From: Photobacterium aquae
GTDB taxonomy: Bacteria; Pseudomonadota; Gammaproteobacteria; Enterobacterales; Vibrionaceae
Direction: 5' to 3'
NCBI RefSeq assembly: GCF_001029445.1
Contig: NZ_LDOT01000004.1
Span: forward strand, 1-64,000
DNA length: 64,000 bases
Below the pieces are notes generated by a model that was not told where the DNA came from, made no database searches, and saw nothing but the letters and a program-made list of their open reading frames with translations. Positions within the stretch are counted from its first letter, which is position 1, and every line of letters starts with the position of its first letter. Of the stretch, positions 1-9,335 are shown in pieces. A program made the position numbers and the translations under genes.

Positions 1-18
1 TGCCGTATTCCGTGTCAG

Positions 19-76
19 TGAGGCGGCATTATAGAGACTTCGCGCACACTGACAAGGCTTTTTTCCAAAAAAAATT
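19..76 (-). promoter_or_regulatory. rRNA operon P1-type promoter (rrn lies left of the window)
   Basis: Read on the minus strand, this stretch has a -35 TTGTCA (50-55), a 16-bp spacer and a -10 TATAAT (28-33). A GC-rich discriminator and then CACTGACACGGAA follow, ending at the window edge with ACGGCA. That arrangement, including the 16-bp spacer and the CTGACACGG initial transcript, is the signature of enterobacterial rrn P1 promoters. By analogy with E. coli rrnB the start would be the A opposite position 19. A- and T-runs at 59-76 fit an UP element. In E. coli murI is followed by rrnB, so the neighbourhood agrees. The rRNA genes themselves are outside the window. Confidence 0.85.
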
Positions 77-247
77 CCGCCTGCTGGTTATTTCAGCTAA
101 TGTGAGGAAAACGGTTTCAAATTCAACATTAGAGCACCGTCACATTCACTTTCTGGCATTTCCAAGTCGATGAAAGTAATATCAATGTGACTCTGTTGTT
201 AAAATGACCAGTAACGCCTTCTCTATCCTATGATGATGTAGTTGATT

Positions 248-721
248 ATGAAATTATCCAAACAAACCTTATTTCCGGTGCTAGTTATTGCCATTGTTGG
301 AGGCATCATCTTTAGCTTCCTCCCTTTCTCATCTGGCATTGCTTTCGCACTCGGGGCATTTTGTACCGCTCTTATACTTCCTCTTATCCCTGGGCTCCCA
401 TTGGGTGATACTGACCAAGAAGAGTCAGGAAAAACAGCCAGCCGTACTTTGTACGTTGGCAACCTTCCTTACCGTGCTAATGAAAGCGAAGTCAAACAAC
501 TGTTTGCACAATATGGTGAGGTCTTTGCTGTTCGCTTGATGAAAGACAAGCGAACCGGCAAACGACGAGGGTTTGGTTTTGTTGTGATGAACAGCAATGA
601 TGCCGAAATGGCCATTGAGCAACTAAACAATAAAGAATACGGACAACGCACACTGAAAGTCCGTGAAGCCAACGAACCTAAGAGCGGCGACGAGGAAAAT
701 TCAGAGAACGGCTCTGTGTAA
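248..721 (+). CDS. Membrane-anchored RNA-recognition-motif (RRM) protein
   Basis: A 157-residue protein with two hydrophobic segments (about residues 8-27 and 30-48) joined to a single RRM (about 67-141). RNP2 reads LYVGNL (68-73) and RNP1 reads KRRGFGFV (105-112), so the RNA-binding surface is intact. The tail is short and acidic. It probably binds single-stranded RNA at the inner membrane; no specific target can be named. An in-frame TTG lies two codons upstream, but ATG at 248 is the more likely start; the ribosome site is weak in either case. The 3' end overlaps murI by 44 bp on the opposite strand. Similar RRM proteins occur beside murI in Vibrio. Confidence 0.85.
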   Translation: MKLSKQTLFPVLVIAIVGGIIFSFLPFSSGIAFALGAFCTALILPLIPGLPLGDTDQEESGKTASRTLYVGNLPYRANESEVKQLFAQYGEVFAVRLMKDKRTGKRRGFGFVVMNSNDAEMAIEQLNNKEYGQRTLKVREANEPKSGDEENSENGSV

Positions 722-1481
722 AACCCAACGTACGCAAACTCTGCTTCAGTGTTGCCGGTATGTCGGCAGCACTGAAATAAGCATGGTTATTTCCAGAACC
801 GACATTTTCAGACGCCCCCAATAAGGTTCTCACTCTATTCGCAATGGCCTTACCCGAGTCAACAATCTGTACTGATTGTTCGAAAGCCTGCGTGATCTCT
901 GTCTTGATTAAAGGGAAATGCGTACATCCCAATATTATCGTATCTACCCGTCCCTGCCATGGCTGCAAAATCCTACGTAGTTCATCCATATCAATAGGCT
1001 CTCTTCGCAACTTTTGCTCTGCCATTTCAACCAAGCGTGTCGAACCCAATCGAAGTACCTCACAGTCACTGGCGAAATCTGCAATCAAGGTATCCGTGTA
1101 CTGGCGTCTAACCGTTGCTGGCGTGGCAAGTAGTCCCAGTACTTTCTGCTGACTTAGTTGCGCTGCGGGTTTTATCGCCGGTACGACGCCAACAACTGGA
1201 ATAGCCAACACGGATCGTAGAGCCGGCAATACAACAGTACTGGCCGTATTGCAGGCAACCACTACCAAATCAGCTTGGTAACCCGCTACCAATTCCGACA
1301 CGATATGAAGTGTCCGTTCAATCAGCTCAGACTCCGGCAATTCACCATAGGGAAATGCGGCATTGTCAAACGTATAAATATATTGAAGACCTGGCATTTG
1401 AGCGCGGATTTCCTGATATACCGACAATCCACCAACACCCGAATCAAAAATTACTACCCGTTTCACTGTTTGCCCATTCAC
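678..1481 (-). CDS. murI: Glutamate racemase
   Basis: Converts L-glutamate to D-glutamate for peptidoglycan, in the cytoplasm and without cofactor. The 267-residue length is normal. The N-terminal FDSGVGG (12-18) carries the conserved Asp-Ser pair. The two catalytic cysteines are C77 in VACNTAST and C186 in LGCTHFP. The stop codon lies inside the convergent RRM gene, giving a 44-bp 3' overlap. The order btuB, murI, rRNA operon resembles E. coli, with an extra ATP-pyrophosphatase gene inserted between btuB and murI here. All three genes are on the minus strand. Confidence 0.95.
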   Translation of the reverse strand: MNGQTVKRVVIFDSGVGGLSVYQEIRAQMPGLQYIYTFDNAAFPYGELPESELIERTLHIVSELVAGYQADLVVVACNTASTVVLPALRSVLAIPVVGVVPAIKPAAQLSQQKVLGLLATPATVRRQYTDTLIADFASDCEVLRLGSTRLVEMAEQKLRREPIDMDELRRILQPWQGRVDTIILGCTHFPLIKTEITQAFEQSVQIVDSGKAIANRVRTLLGASENVGSGNNHAYFSAADIPATLKQSLRTLGFTQSRSLNFPRRRS

Positions 1482-1530
1482 TTATTCGAAGATGGCAAAT
1501 CATACTGCGAAATGCCGCAATGGTAAAAAC

Positions 1531-2205
1531 TTAGGCCAAATCCTTCTGTAGACGATAACGCTGGTAGTGAAAACGAGCCTGACGCTCGATTTCCCCCACA
1601 GCCAGAGACAACCGTTCTGAAAAACAAGGAGCTTCCACAACCAATGTATGAAACTCACCATCTTCTCCGCAAGGATCGACCTTAACAGGCAGATCCTCGA
1701 TGAATGCCTCATCGTACCAACGACCACAATAGCGCCCATCCAGCTGGGACGTATCAATAGTGGTGATAAGAGTACGGATCCCAGAAGCGACAATCTCTTG
1801 AGCCAACGCTTTACTTGGTTCTCCCAATAGTGGGAACACGCACTGCCACCCTGCCGGCTCTATATAACTACGGCGGTAATCCGCAATACCATTACAGAAC
1901 ATATCGCCAAAAGCGACAGCATCGATTTCAAGACCACTTTGTTGCAAGCCCTCGACAATCAAAGTCTGATAGATCTCATTAGGAGGAAATACCTCAGGCA
2001 AGACTATTTCCACCAACGGCAACCCAGCAAATCTTGCCTGCTCTCGCACAACCTCAATAGGAGTACCTTGAAAAGGTACTTCATCTGCCACATAAGACGT
2101 GTACAGCCCGATAACCTCATATCGAGGGTTAGCCTGCAGTCGCATAAGGGTTAATGTTGAATCTTTACCAGAAGACCAACTCACAATCGTTTTAATTGGT
2201 GGCAT
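1531..2205 (-). CDS. Dph6-like ATP-pyrophosphatase (diphthine ammonia-ligase family)
   Basis: A 224-residue protein of the DUF71/COG2102 family. An N-type ATP-pyrophosphatase PP-loop, SSGKDS (11-16), follows an opening beta-strand. A second conserved block near residues 93-110 contains FGDMFC and the following Asp-Tyr-Arg. Eukaryotic and archaeal relatives amidate diphthine on EF-2. Bacteria lack diphthamide, so the substrate here is unknown and the name is only a family label. It sits between btuB and murI on the same strand, 49 bp from murI. The position next to a cobalamin receptor suggests, but does not show, a link to B12 or cofactor use. Confidence 0.8.
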   Translation of the reverse strand: MPPIKTIVSWSSGKDSTLTLMRLQANPRYEVIGLYTSYVADEVPFQGTPIEVVREQARFAGLPLVEIVLPEVFPPNEIYQTLIVEGLQQSGLEIDAVAFGDMFCNGIADYRRSYIEPAGWQCVFPLLGEPSKALAQEIVASGIRTLITTIDTSQLDGRYCGRWYDEAFIEDLPVKVDPCGEDGEFHTLVVEAPCFSERLSLAVGEIERQARFHYQRYRLQKDLA

Positions 2206-2230
2206 CGCTTTCTCTCAAGCTACATTCAAA

Positions 2231-2252
2231 AAAGCCACCCTAGGGTGGCTTT
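2231..2252 (-). terminator. Rho-independent terminator of btuB
   Basis: The inverted repeat AAAGCCACCC / GGGTGGCTTT is separated by TA and followed on the minus strand by a T-run. It lies just after the btuB stop codon and before the Dph6-like gene, so the latter probably has its own promoter or depends on read-through. Confidence 0.8.
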
Positions 2253-2263
2253 AAAAATGTTCG

Positions 2264-4084
2264 TTAAAACTGATAAGTCACAGTAGCAAAATAGCTACGC
2301 CCCTGAACATTGTAAGAATCCCTGACTACATACTCTTCGTCAAAGACATTAGCCACACGGCCGCGAACAGTGAGGTTGTCCGTCCAGTAATAGCTTGCAG
2401 CCAGATCAAATAACGTATGAGCATCCAATACCTTGGTGTTCATCGCATCATCATAGCTCGTGCCTTTGTAAATCGCACTGGCATCAAACTGCCACTGATC
2501 CAGCAAATACATCATATTCCATTTCGCACTATGCTGAGAGCGACGAATCAACTGTTTTCCAGTCTTAAGATCTTTGGCATCTAAATAGTCGTAGCTCACG
2601 TCATGGTATACCGGCCCCGTATTGAAACTCGTAGTTAGCTCAACACCTTGCAGTCGTGCTTCCTCAACATTCATTGGCAACCAGTCGCTAGCCGGATCGC
2701 TACTATCGCTCGGAGCCCACGCAATCAGCTGGTCAATATCATTACGGAAGCCCGTCACTCGCCAATCAAGCCATGCATGTGTTCCCGACAAAGCCAGTTC
2801 ATAGTTTGTGGATTCTTCAGGCTTCAAATTAGGATTGCCCGAACCCGGCCAGTAGAAATCATTGAAGGTTGGGGCCTTGAACCCCGTCCCCACACTGGCT
2901 GAAACCTGATAGTCCTCAAGAAACGTATACGCACCGGCAACTAACCAGGTCGTATTCGTGCCATAGCTATCGTTATCATCAGTCCGAACGCTACCTTCTA
3001 GCTGAGCATTACCTGCCCGGTAAATGGTATTGAGATAAGCCGCAGCATTATCACGCTGATCTTCCTCATAGACAGTTGTACTGTTAGAGACCGAGTCGCG
3101 ATAGAACTCCAAACCCCCACCCAAACCAAACGCTGGGTTTACTTGGTAATGGTTCTGCCAGTTAGCCAAGAAACGTTCGGTCTTGATTTCACTGCCCGTC
3201 ACCCCTTGGCTATTATTCTGGGCTTTGTCCTGATTGTGTGCCAGCGTCACTTCGCTGACGAAGTTATCTTTCGTATAACCGGCTTTTGCCGCAATATTGT
3301 AGAGGCTACTATCAGTATAAGCACCTACGGCACCATAACCGTCATCATAGTCGGCCTCGCCATCGTGGTAATACCCCTGCAAGCTCAATGTCCAATTGTC
3401 ACCGACAGCGGTACCGACTTCAGCCACAACATTCCGGCTTTCAAAACCGTCATCATCTTGCTCAAATGGTGGTTTACGAGCAGAAAATCCATCAGCCTGC
3501 TCAGCCTTCACCGCTATTTTGCCCCAGCCTTTCTGGCCAAGCTGGCCTGCTGCCGATCCACCAAGCTGATAATAACCATCACTGCCAACACCCGCAGTGA
3601 CTTGCGCAATACTCTCGCCCGGTTGGTAAGCCGTAATAATATTAAGGACGCCGCCCACTGCATCAGAACCATAAAGGGCAGCTCGTGAGCCACGAATAAA
3701 CTCAATGCGTTCAATGCCGGTCAACGGTATTTGACTAAAATCAGCACTACCGAGAGTCGCACTGCCGATACGGACTCCATTAATCATCACAAGCAAATGC
3801 TTAGACGATGTACCCCGTACATACACCTCGGTGTTTTGGCCATAACCACCGGACACAATTTGGATCCCCGGCAAACGGCGCAACACCTCAGCCAGAGACT
3901 TGGCCTGAGTCGCATCGATCTCTTCTTTGGTGACAACAGAAACAGGCGCAATTACTTCTTTGATTGGCTGTTCAAAACGGTTGGCGGTTACCACCACAAC
4001 CTCATCAGTCGAGGTTTCAGCGGCAACAACAAAAGACGGCAGGCACAAAGGTGCCAACGCCACTGCTAGAAGCGTTTTTTTCAT
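2264..4084 (-). CDS. btuB: TonB-dependent vitamin B12 outer-membrane receptor
   Basis: Imports cobalamin across the outer membrane using TonB energy. The 606-residue protein has a signal peptide (about 1-21), a TonB box (DEVVVVTA, 27-34), a plug domain (about 45-150, with the LRRLPGIQI and RIEFIRG blocks) and a 22-strand barrel ending in an aromatic residue (YQF). Length and layout match E. coli BtuB. The gene is preceded by a cobalamin riboswitch and followed by a terminator, so expression should fall when intracellular adenosylcobalamin is high. No btuC, btuD or btuF lies in the window. Confidence 0.95.
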   Translation of the reverse strand: MKKTLLAVALAPLCLPSFVVAAETSTDEVVVVTANRFEQPIKEVIAPVSVVTKEEIDATQAKSLAEVLRRLPGIQIVSGGYGQNTEVYVRGTSSKHLLVMINGVRIGSATLGSADFSQIPLTGIERIEFIRGSRAALYGSDAVGGVLNIITAYQPGESIAQVTAGVGSDGYYQLGGSAAGQLGQKGWGKIAVKAEQADGFSARKPPFEQDDDGFESRNVVAEVGTAVGDNWTLSLQGYYHDGEADYDDGYGAVGAYTDSSLYNIAAKAGYTKDNFVSEVTLAHNQDKAQNNSQGVTGSEIKTERFLANWQNHYQVNPAFGLGGGLEFYRDSVSNSTTVYEEDQRDNAAAYLNTIYRAGNAQLEGSVRTDDNDSYGTNTTWLVAGAYTFLEDYQVSASVGTGFKAPTFNDFYWPGSGNPNLKPEESTNYELALSGTHAWLDWRVTGFRNDIDQLIAWAPSDSSDPASDWLPMNVEEARLQGVELTTSFNTGPVYHDVSYDYLDAKDLKTGKQLIRRSQHSAKWNMMYLLDQWQFDASAIYKGTSYDDAMNTKVLDAHTLFDLAASYYWTDNLTVRGRVANVFDEEYVVRDSYNVQGRSYFATVTYQF

Positions 4085-4133
4085 TGTATGGATTACCTTA
4101 AGTCGCGTTGAAAACTGAGTAACGTATTACTCG

Positions 4134-4336
4134 GCACACTGGTCGGTCTTCGGACTTAAGAGCATGGTTGGACAACCACCTAGGCAACAACTTCCCACTT
4201 CGGCAAAAAGGCATTGCACCTTTCCATTGAAGCAGTGTTCGGAACTTACGTCCATGTGCTTTCGTTCTCTTTCACCGCTGCGCGTCAGTCACGGATTCTC
4301 ACCGTGTTCCCTACCTAGAAACTAGGCTAACCAGCG
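4134..4336 (-). promoter_or_regulatory. Cobalamin (B12) riboswitch in the btuB leader
   Basis: On the minus strand the leader contains GGGAA, then GGTGAGAATCCGTGACTG, the conserved cobalamin riboswitch core. Further downstream comes a B12-box-like GTCCGAAGACCGACC. The order, the roughly 200-nt span and the position before btuB all match the class. A hairpin at 4117-4132 (GAGTAA / TTACTC, loop CGTA) between the aptamer and the start codon may belong to the expression platform. There is no T-run before the gene, so control is probably translational. Confidence 0.9.
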
Positions 4337-4343
4337 CAAATGA

Positions 4344-4372
4344 ATGCTAAATATCCTACTCGTTAATGTCTA
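4344..4372 (-). promoter_or_regulatory. Probable sigma-70 promoter of btuB
   Basis: On the minus strand, -35 TAGACA (4367-4372), a 17-bp spacer and -10 TAGCAT (4344-4349) sit immediately upstream of the riboswitch. The predicted start near 4337 puts the whole aptamer in the transcript. Confidence 0.55.
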
Positions 4373-4496
4373 GCTTGTTATTGGATTGGCTGCAAAATAG
4401 CGGAGCTTTCACGATTTTCTCTGGTACAGCACTGGACATCGGTCAACAATGCAATAAAATCTGCGCTCTTATTTTGAGCAGTTTTGAGGCATCAAT

Positions 4497-5603
4497 ATGG
4501 CAACCACCGCAATTAATCCAGCTGAGTACCAAGCACAGCTCGATGAAAAAGCAGCGCGTATTCAAAATATCTTTGCAGATTTTGAAACCCCTGAACTTGA
4601 GGTGTTCGCCTCTCCTGCCGAGCATTACCGCATGCGTGCAGAGTTTCGCATCTGGCACGAAGGCGACGACCTTTACTACATCATGTTCAACCAGGAAACC
4701 CGCGAAAAATACCGCGTCGATCAATTTCCTGCAGCCAGCCGCCTGATCAATGATCTGATGCCGCTGCTTGTCGATGCGCTTAAGCCGATCAAAGCACTGC
4801 GACACAAACTGTTTCAGGTTGATTTCCTGTCTACCCTAAGTGGCGAGATCCTTGTTTCCATGCTCTACCACCGCCAGCTTGACGAAGAGTGGGTTGCAGA
4901 AGCAAAAGCACTGAAACAACGCCTCAACGATGAAGGCTTCAAGCTGAATTTCATCGGCCGTGCCCGTAAGCAGAAAATTGTTCTGGACCAAGAATTCGTC
5001 ATTGAAAAACTACAGGTCAATGATCGTACCCTAACCTATAAGCAGGTAGAGAACAGCTTTACCCAGCCAAATGGTGAAGTCGCACAGAAAATGCTGGAAT
5101 GGGCCGTAGACTGCACCCAAGACAGCCAAGGTGATTTGCTGGAACTTTACTGTGGCAACGGCAATTTCTCACTGGCACTGGCCAAAAACTTCGAGCGCGT
5201 TCTGGCTACCGAGCTTGCCAAGCCGTCCGTTGACTCAGCCCAGTACAACATTGCGGTAAACAACATCGATAACGTCCAAATTATCCGTATGTCTGCCGAA
5301 GACTTCACCGATGCAATGGAAGGCCGCCGCGAGTTCCGCCGCCTCAAAGACCAAGGAGTCGATCTCCAGAGCTATAACTGCAATACGATCTTTGTTGATC
5401 CACCACGTTCAGGCATGGATGACGGTACTTGTCGTATGGTTCAGGGCTATGACCGGATCATGTATATTTCATGCAACCCTGAAACTCTGAAATCCAATTT
5501 GGATATTCTGAGCGAAACCCACCGCATTACCCGTTTTGCGCTATTTGATCAGTTCCCGTACACCCACCATATGGAAGCCGGTGTCCTGCTAGAACGCAAA
5601 TAA
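4497..5603 (+). CDS. trmA: tRNA (uracil-5-)-methyltransferase
   Basis: Makes m5U54 in the T-loop of tRNA, using S-adenosylmethionine. The 368-residue protein is the usual length for TrmA and lacks the TRAM domain and Fe-S cysteines of RlmD. The SAM-binding motif is LELYCGNG (215-222), followed by FVDPPRSG (299-306). The catalytic cysteine is C326 in YISCNPET, and the general-base glutamate lies in HMEAG near the C-terminus. The start at 4497 has GAGG about 7 nt upstream. It is divergent from btuB and ends at a bidirectional terminator. Confidence 0.95.
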   Translation: MATTAINPAEYQAQLDEKAARIQNIFADFETPELEVFASPAEHYRMRAEFRIWHEGDDLYYIMFNQETREKYRVDQFPAASRLINDLMPLLVDALKPIKALRHKLFQVDFLSTLSGEILVSMLYHRQLDEEWVAEAKALKQRLNDEGFKLNFIGRARKQKIVLDQEFVIEKLQVNDRTLTYKQVENSFTQPNGEVAQKMLEWAVDCTQDSQGDLLELYCGNGNFSLALAKNFERVLATELAKPSVDSAQYNIAVNNIDNVQIIRMSAEDFTDAMEGRREFRRLKDQGVDLQSYNCNTIFVDPPRSGMDDGTCRMVQGYDRIMYISCNPETLKSNLDILSETHRITRFALFDQFPYTHHMEAGVLLERK

Positions 5604-5630
5604 CAGCGAATAACAAAGAAAGCACATACA

Positions 5631-5657
5631 AAAAAGGCGCATCTCCGGCGCCTTTTT
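5631..5657. terminator. Bidirectional terminator between trmA and yijD
   Basis: A 10-bp perfect stem AAAAAGGCGC / GCGCCTTTTT with a 7-nt loop gives a T-tail on both strands. It separates the convergent trmA and fabR-yijD transcripts. Confidence 0.85.
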
Positions 5658-5676
5658 CCAATCGACATAACCAAAG

Positions 5677-6054
5677 TTATGCATTTGCCTCGCTGTCTGA
5701 TTTCGGAGCCATAATACCCGTTTTGTGGGCAACCCAAAATAGCAGACCCAATGTGATCATCAGTGGCAAGAAGTTAGAACCCATGTCCGGCATTTGTGCA
5801 CGCAAGAAGGCCGAATAACCAAATGCCCCCACCAAGAAGCAAGCAAATGCAATCGCCGGCGTACCTTCGGCCATAGGCTTACTCAAGTACTCCTGGTACA
5901 GACAATACACAGCCAGAGCGAAAGCAATCACCGGAAAAATTGAAAACGGTACGGCTCCCGAGGTGAGTACCGCCAATGTCGCGTTACCACACAAACCGGC
6001 CAGTAGCGACAACACCAATGTTTTGCGTTCAGCTTTGATTTGTTCCTTGTTCAT
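5677..6054 (-). CDS. yijD: YijD-family inner-membrane protein (DUF1422)
   Basis: A 125-residue protein with four hydrophobic segments (about 12-33, 37-53, 64-83 and 90-109) and charged ends, matching the YijD/DUF1422 family. Its function is unknown. It follows fabR by 23 bp on the same strand, as in E. coli, so the two are almost certainly co-transcribed. The association with the fatty-acid repressor hints at a membrane-lipid role, which is only inference. Confidence 0.85.
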   Translation of the reverse strand: MNKEQIKAERKTLVLSLLAGLCGNATLAVLTSGAVPFSIFPVIAFALAVYCLYQEYLSKPMAEGTPAIAFACFLVGAFGYSAFLRAQMPDMGSNFLPLMITLGLLFWVAHKTGIMAPKSDSEANA

Positions 6055-6077
6055 ATCCTTTCACCAACATCAAAAAG

Positions 6078-6710
6078 TTAGAGTTTCTGCCTGAGCTCTC
6101 GACGCTCACGCTCTTTACGATACCAATAGGCACCCTTTGCAATCATTCGCAATTGCATGATCAATCTTTCGGCATGCTCTCCACGAGCATGATTATCGAG
6201 ATCCAACGCCTCGGCCCCTGAACTAAATACCAATGTCACCGACGCTTCTGCCTGAGTATAAGCCTCATCATGGGTAACACCCGTTTTGGCTACCAAGTAT
6301 TCGGTCAGCTCCGCGACGAAATGCTGGATCTCCCGAGCGACTGCCGCACGGAAGGCTGGGGAGGTTCCCGAGCGCTCACGCAACAGTAGCCGGAATACGT
6401 TAGGGCTGCTCTCGATAAATTCCATGAAGGTCTCTACCGAGGTGCGGATGACACTGCCCTCTTTGGCAATACGCTGACGAGCTTGGCGCATCAATTGACG
6501 CAGGATCAAGCCTCCTTCGTCGACCATGGTCAAGCCCAGTTCATCCATATCCTTGAAGTGACGATAAAACGAGGTCGGCGCAATGCCTGCTTCTCGGGCC
6601 ACTTCCCGCAAACTAAGGTTTGAAAAGCTGCGTTCAGCACTTAATTGGTTAAATGCAGCATCAATCAATGAGCGGCGAGTTTTTTCTTTCTGCTGAGCCC
6701 TAATACCCAT
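6078..6710 (-). CDS. fabR: TetR-family transcriptional repressor of unsaturated fatty acid synthesis
   Basis: A 210-residue TetR-type regulator with a helix-turn-helix at about residues 32-51 ([19 protein letters not shown]), characteristic of FabR. FabR represses fabB and fabA in response to unsaturated acyl-CoA/ACP pools and so sets membrane fluidity. It is divergent from sthA and upstream of yijD, the same neighbourhood as in E. coli. No FabR operator could be assigned with confidence in the 312-bp fabR-sthA gap. Confidence 0.9.
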   Translation of the reverse strand: MGIRAQQKEKTRRSLIDAAFNQLSAERSFSNLSLREVAREAGIAPTSFYRHFKDMDELGLTMVDEGGLILRQLMRQARQRIAKEGSVIRTSVETFMEFIESSPNVFRLLLRERSGTSPAFRAAVAREIQHFVAELTEYLVAKTGVTHDEAYTQAEASVTLVFSSGAEALDLDNHARGEHAERLIMQLRMIAKGAYWYRKERERRELRQKL

Positions 6711-7022
6711 GGATCTGTTGTTTCTCTTTAGTTTTGCCTAGCCTCAAGTGTGTAGCCACTATACGCGCTTTTTCACAGCCATCAAAACATACTAATTCCA
6801 GACCAATGCTTAATCAAAGTGGGAATAACCAGTTTTTCTACTGGCTCACACTCTCTATAGGAAACAGATCGGCAAAAACCCGAGCCCAAGTCCAAATTTT
6901 GGCTTTTCGTGCCAACCACAATGTGATCGCCTCCAATCTATCGACGCTCGTTGATTCTACCTGCTTTCAGATAAAGTTAAAATAAACAAACAACAATGTT
7001 GCAATAATGATAAGGATATGGC
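6711..7022. other. Intergenic region between fabR and sthA
   Basis: The 312 bp between divergent genes must hold both promoters. An open frame at 6734-6985 has no ribosome site and no recognisable protein, so I do not call it. An AT-rich stretch at 6962-7005 precedes sthA. I see no clear operator or hairpin. Confidence 0.4.
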
Positions 7023-8438
7023 GTGACCAAAACAACAGCGATCCCCTCCATGCACTTTGACGCCATCGTAATAGGCAGCGGCCCTGGGGGCGAAGGTGCC
7101 GCAATGGGACTGGCAAAGGCCGGGCTCAACGTAGCGATTATCGAACGCGAAAGCAGTGTCGGGGGCGGATGCACCCACTGGGGGACCATTCCCTCAAAAG
7201 CCCTGCGCCATGCTGTCAGCCGGATCATCGAATACAATCAGAACCCGCTGTACTGCAAAAACAACACCACCTTACACAGCACCTTCAGCCAAATCCTCGG
7301 GCATGCCCAAGACGTTGTTAATAAGCAAACTCGGATGCGGCAAGGATTTTATGATCGCAACCAATGCACCCTTTTGTTCGGCGAAGCCAGCTTTACCGAC
7401 AGCCATCGCATCGCGGTCAAAAAAACGGACGGAACCTTGGAGCATTACAGCGCCGACAAATTCGTCATTGCCACCGGATCGCGACCATATCGCCCCGATA
7501 GCGTCGACTTCACCCACCCACGAATCTACGACAGCGACTCTATCCTCCGGCTAAAACACGATCCCCGCCATATCATCATCTATGGCGCAGGGGTGATCGG
7601 CAGCGAGTACGCCTCGATATTCAAGGGGCTCGGGGTCAAAGTCGATCTCATCAACACACGGGATCGCTTACTTGAATTCCTCGATAATGAAATCTCAGAC
7701 TCTCTCTCCTACCATTTCTGGAACAGCGGCGTCATGATCCGCAATGGGGAGACCTATGAGAAAATCGAAGGAACCGATGATGGGGTAATTCTGCACCTTT
7801 GCTCGGGCAAGAAGATGCGTGCCGATTGCTTGCTGTATGCCAATGGCCGCACCGGCAACACCGACCTCCTCCATCTGGACAACGTCGGCCTGACACCGGA
7901 TTCGCGCGGCCAGTTGTCAGTGAACCAAAACTACCGCACGGACGTCGAGCATATCTATGCCGTCGGCGATGTCATCGGCTACCCCAGCCTCGCCAGCGCG
8001 GCCTACGACCAAGGCCGCTTTGTCGCTCAGGCCATTGCCTACGGTTCGGCCAAAGGGCAGTTGATCGACCATATCCCGACTGGCATCTATACCATCCCTG
8101 AGATCAGCTCGGTCGGCAAAACCGAACAAGAACTGACCCGGGATAAAATCCCCTATGAAATAGGCCGTTCTCAATTCAAACATTTAGCACGCGCCCAAAT
8201 TGCTGGTACTGATGTCGGCAGCCTCAAAATTCTGTTCCATCGCGATACCAAGGAGATCCTCGGCATCCACTGCTTTGGTGAGCGGGCGGCAGAAATCATC
8301 CATATCGGGCAGGCTATCATGGAGCAAAAAGGGGAAGGAAACACGATCGACTACTTCGTCAATACCACATTCAACTACCCGACGATGGCAGAAGCCTTCA
8401 GGGTTGCCGCACTCAACGGCCTCAACCGTCTCTTCTAG
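7023..8438 (+). CDS. sthA: Soluble pyridine nucleotide transhydrogenase
   Basis: FAD flavoprotein that reoxidises NADPH with NAD+ in the cytoplasm. The 471-residue protein has an FAD-binding GSGPGGEGA (18-26) and an NAD(P)-binding [11 protein letters not shown] near 185. In the place where related disulfide reductases have CxxxxC it reads C50-THWG-T55, the single-cysteine form expected for SthA/UdhA. GTG at 7023 is taken as start because AAGGA lies about 8 nt upstream; an ATG nine codons later is the alternative. It is divergent from fabR, and a terminator follows. Confidence 0.95.
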   Translation: MTKTTAIPSMHFDAIVIGSGPGGEGAAMGLAKAGLNVAIIERESSVGGGCTHWGTIPSKALRHAVSRIIEYNQNPLYCKNNTTLHSTFSQILGHAQDVVNKQTRMRQGFYDRNQCTLLFGEASFTDSHRIAVKKTDGTLEHYSADKFVIATGSRPYRPDSVDFTHPRIYDSDSILRLKHDPRHIIIYGAGVIGSEYASIFKGLGVKVDLINTRDRLLEFLDNEISDSLSYHFWNSGVMIRNGETYEKIEGTDDGVILHLCSGKKMRADCLLYANGRTGNTDLLHLDNVGLTPDSRGQLSVNQNYRTDVEHIYAVGDVIGYPSLASAAYDQGRFVAQAIAYGSAKGQLIDHIPTGIYTIPEISSVGKTEQELTRDKIPYEIGRSQFKHLARAQIAGTDVGSLKILFHRDTKEILGIHCFGERAAEIIHIGQAIMEQKGEGNTIDYFVNTTFNYPTMAEAFRVAALNGLNRLF

Positions 8439-8466
8439 CCATTCAAGCTGAAACCCATCAACACAA

Positions 8467-8490
8467 AAACGGAGCCTCTCGGCTCCGTTT
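8467..8490. terminator. Bidirectional terminator between sthA and cysQ
   Basis: A 10-bp stem AAACGGAGCC / GGCTCCGTTT with loop TCTC lies between the convergent genes. The T-tails on either side are short. Confidence 0.75.
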
Positions 8491-8495
8491 CAACG

Positions 8496-9335
8496 TTAAT
8501 TATCGACAATCATCAATCGATCATCCGGGGTCAAGATTGTTCCCCAAGGCAAGCTCTCATCACCCAACGTTATGAAATTGGGGTTTTCCAAGGTCTTTCG
8601 CTCGTTATAGGACAACGGCGTCAAATGGGTATTGAGGATTCGGCCGCCCGCCTCCTCAACAATGCACTGGGTTGCTGCCGTATCCCACTCCCCTGTCGGC
8701 CCAAGCCGGAGGTAGCAGTCCACCGCCCCTTCCGCAACCAGGCACGATTTAAGGGCCGCCGATCCCAAAGGCACCAAGTCGTAATTCAAGGCAGGATCAA
8801 GACGGCTGGTAATGGCCGATATATCCTGCCTGCGACTAATCGCCACGGCGATGCTCTGGGCTGGCAATTCATGCTTGTGGGTCGAAATCGAAACGCACTC
8901 ACCTTCGGCCGTGACCTTCCATGCCCCCTGCCCACGATACGCGTAATAGGTCACGTCAGAGACCGGAGCGTAAACCACCCCCATGATCGGGCGGTGATTA
9001 TCCACCAGCGCAATAATCGTTGCAAAATCGCCACTGCCAGCAATGAACTCCTGGGTACCGTCTAGGGGATCCACCAACCAATAACGCTGCCATTGCCCGC
9101 GTTCTGAAAGGGGAATATCCGCCGCCTCCTCAGACAAAACAGGGATATCCGGAGTCAGTGCCGACAGCCTTGCGACAACCAGATCATGTGCCGCCAAATC
9201 AGCACTGGTCACTGGTGTATTGTCGGTTTTCACATGTTTCTCGAACTGGCCACGCTGATAAATATCAACAATGATCTGGCCAGCCTCCCGAGCAATATCG
9301 ATAACCTGGGGTAACAGATTTGACAAATCCATCAT
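8496..9335 (-). CDS. cysQ: 3'(2'),5'-bisphosphate nucleotidase CysQ
   Basis: Hydrolyses 3'-phosphoadenosine 5'-phosphate (PAP) to AMP, clearing a by-product of sulfate assimilation. The 279-residue protein is in the inositol monophosphatase superfamily. Metal ligands are E69/E70 in LSEEAAD and D89/D92 in DPLDGTQEF, and GEWDTAA near residue 215 is the second signature. It opens with two ATG codons. Its start overlaps the nudE stop by one base (TAATG), so the genes are translationally coupled, in the order found in other gammaproteobacteria. Confidence 0.92.
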   Translation of the reverse strand: MMDLSNLLPQVIDIAREAGQIIVDIYQRGQFEKHVKTDNTPVTSADLAAHDLVVARLSALTPDIPVLSEEAADIPLSERGQWQRYWLVDPLDGTQEFIAGSGDFATIIALVDNHRPIMGVVYAPVSDVTYYAYRGQGAWKVTAEGECVSISTHKHELPAQSIAVAISRRQDISAITSRLDPALNYDLVPLGSAALKSCLVAEGAVDCYLRLGPTGEWDTAATQCIVEEAGGRILNTHLTPLSYNERKTLENPNFITLGDESLPWGTILTPDDRLMIVDN

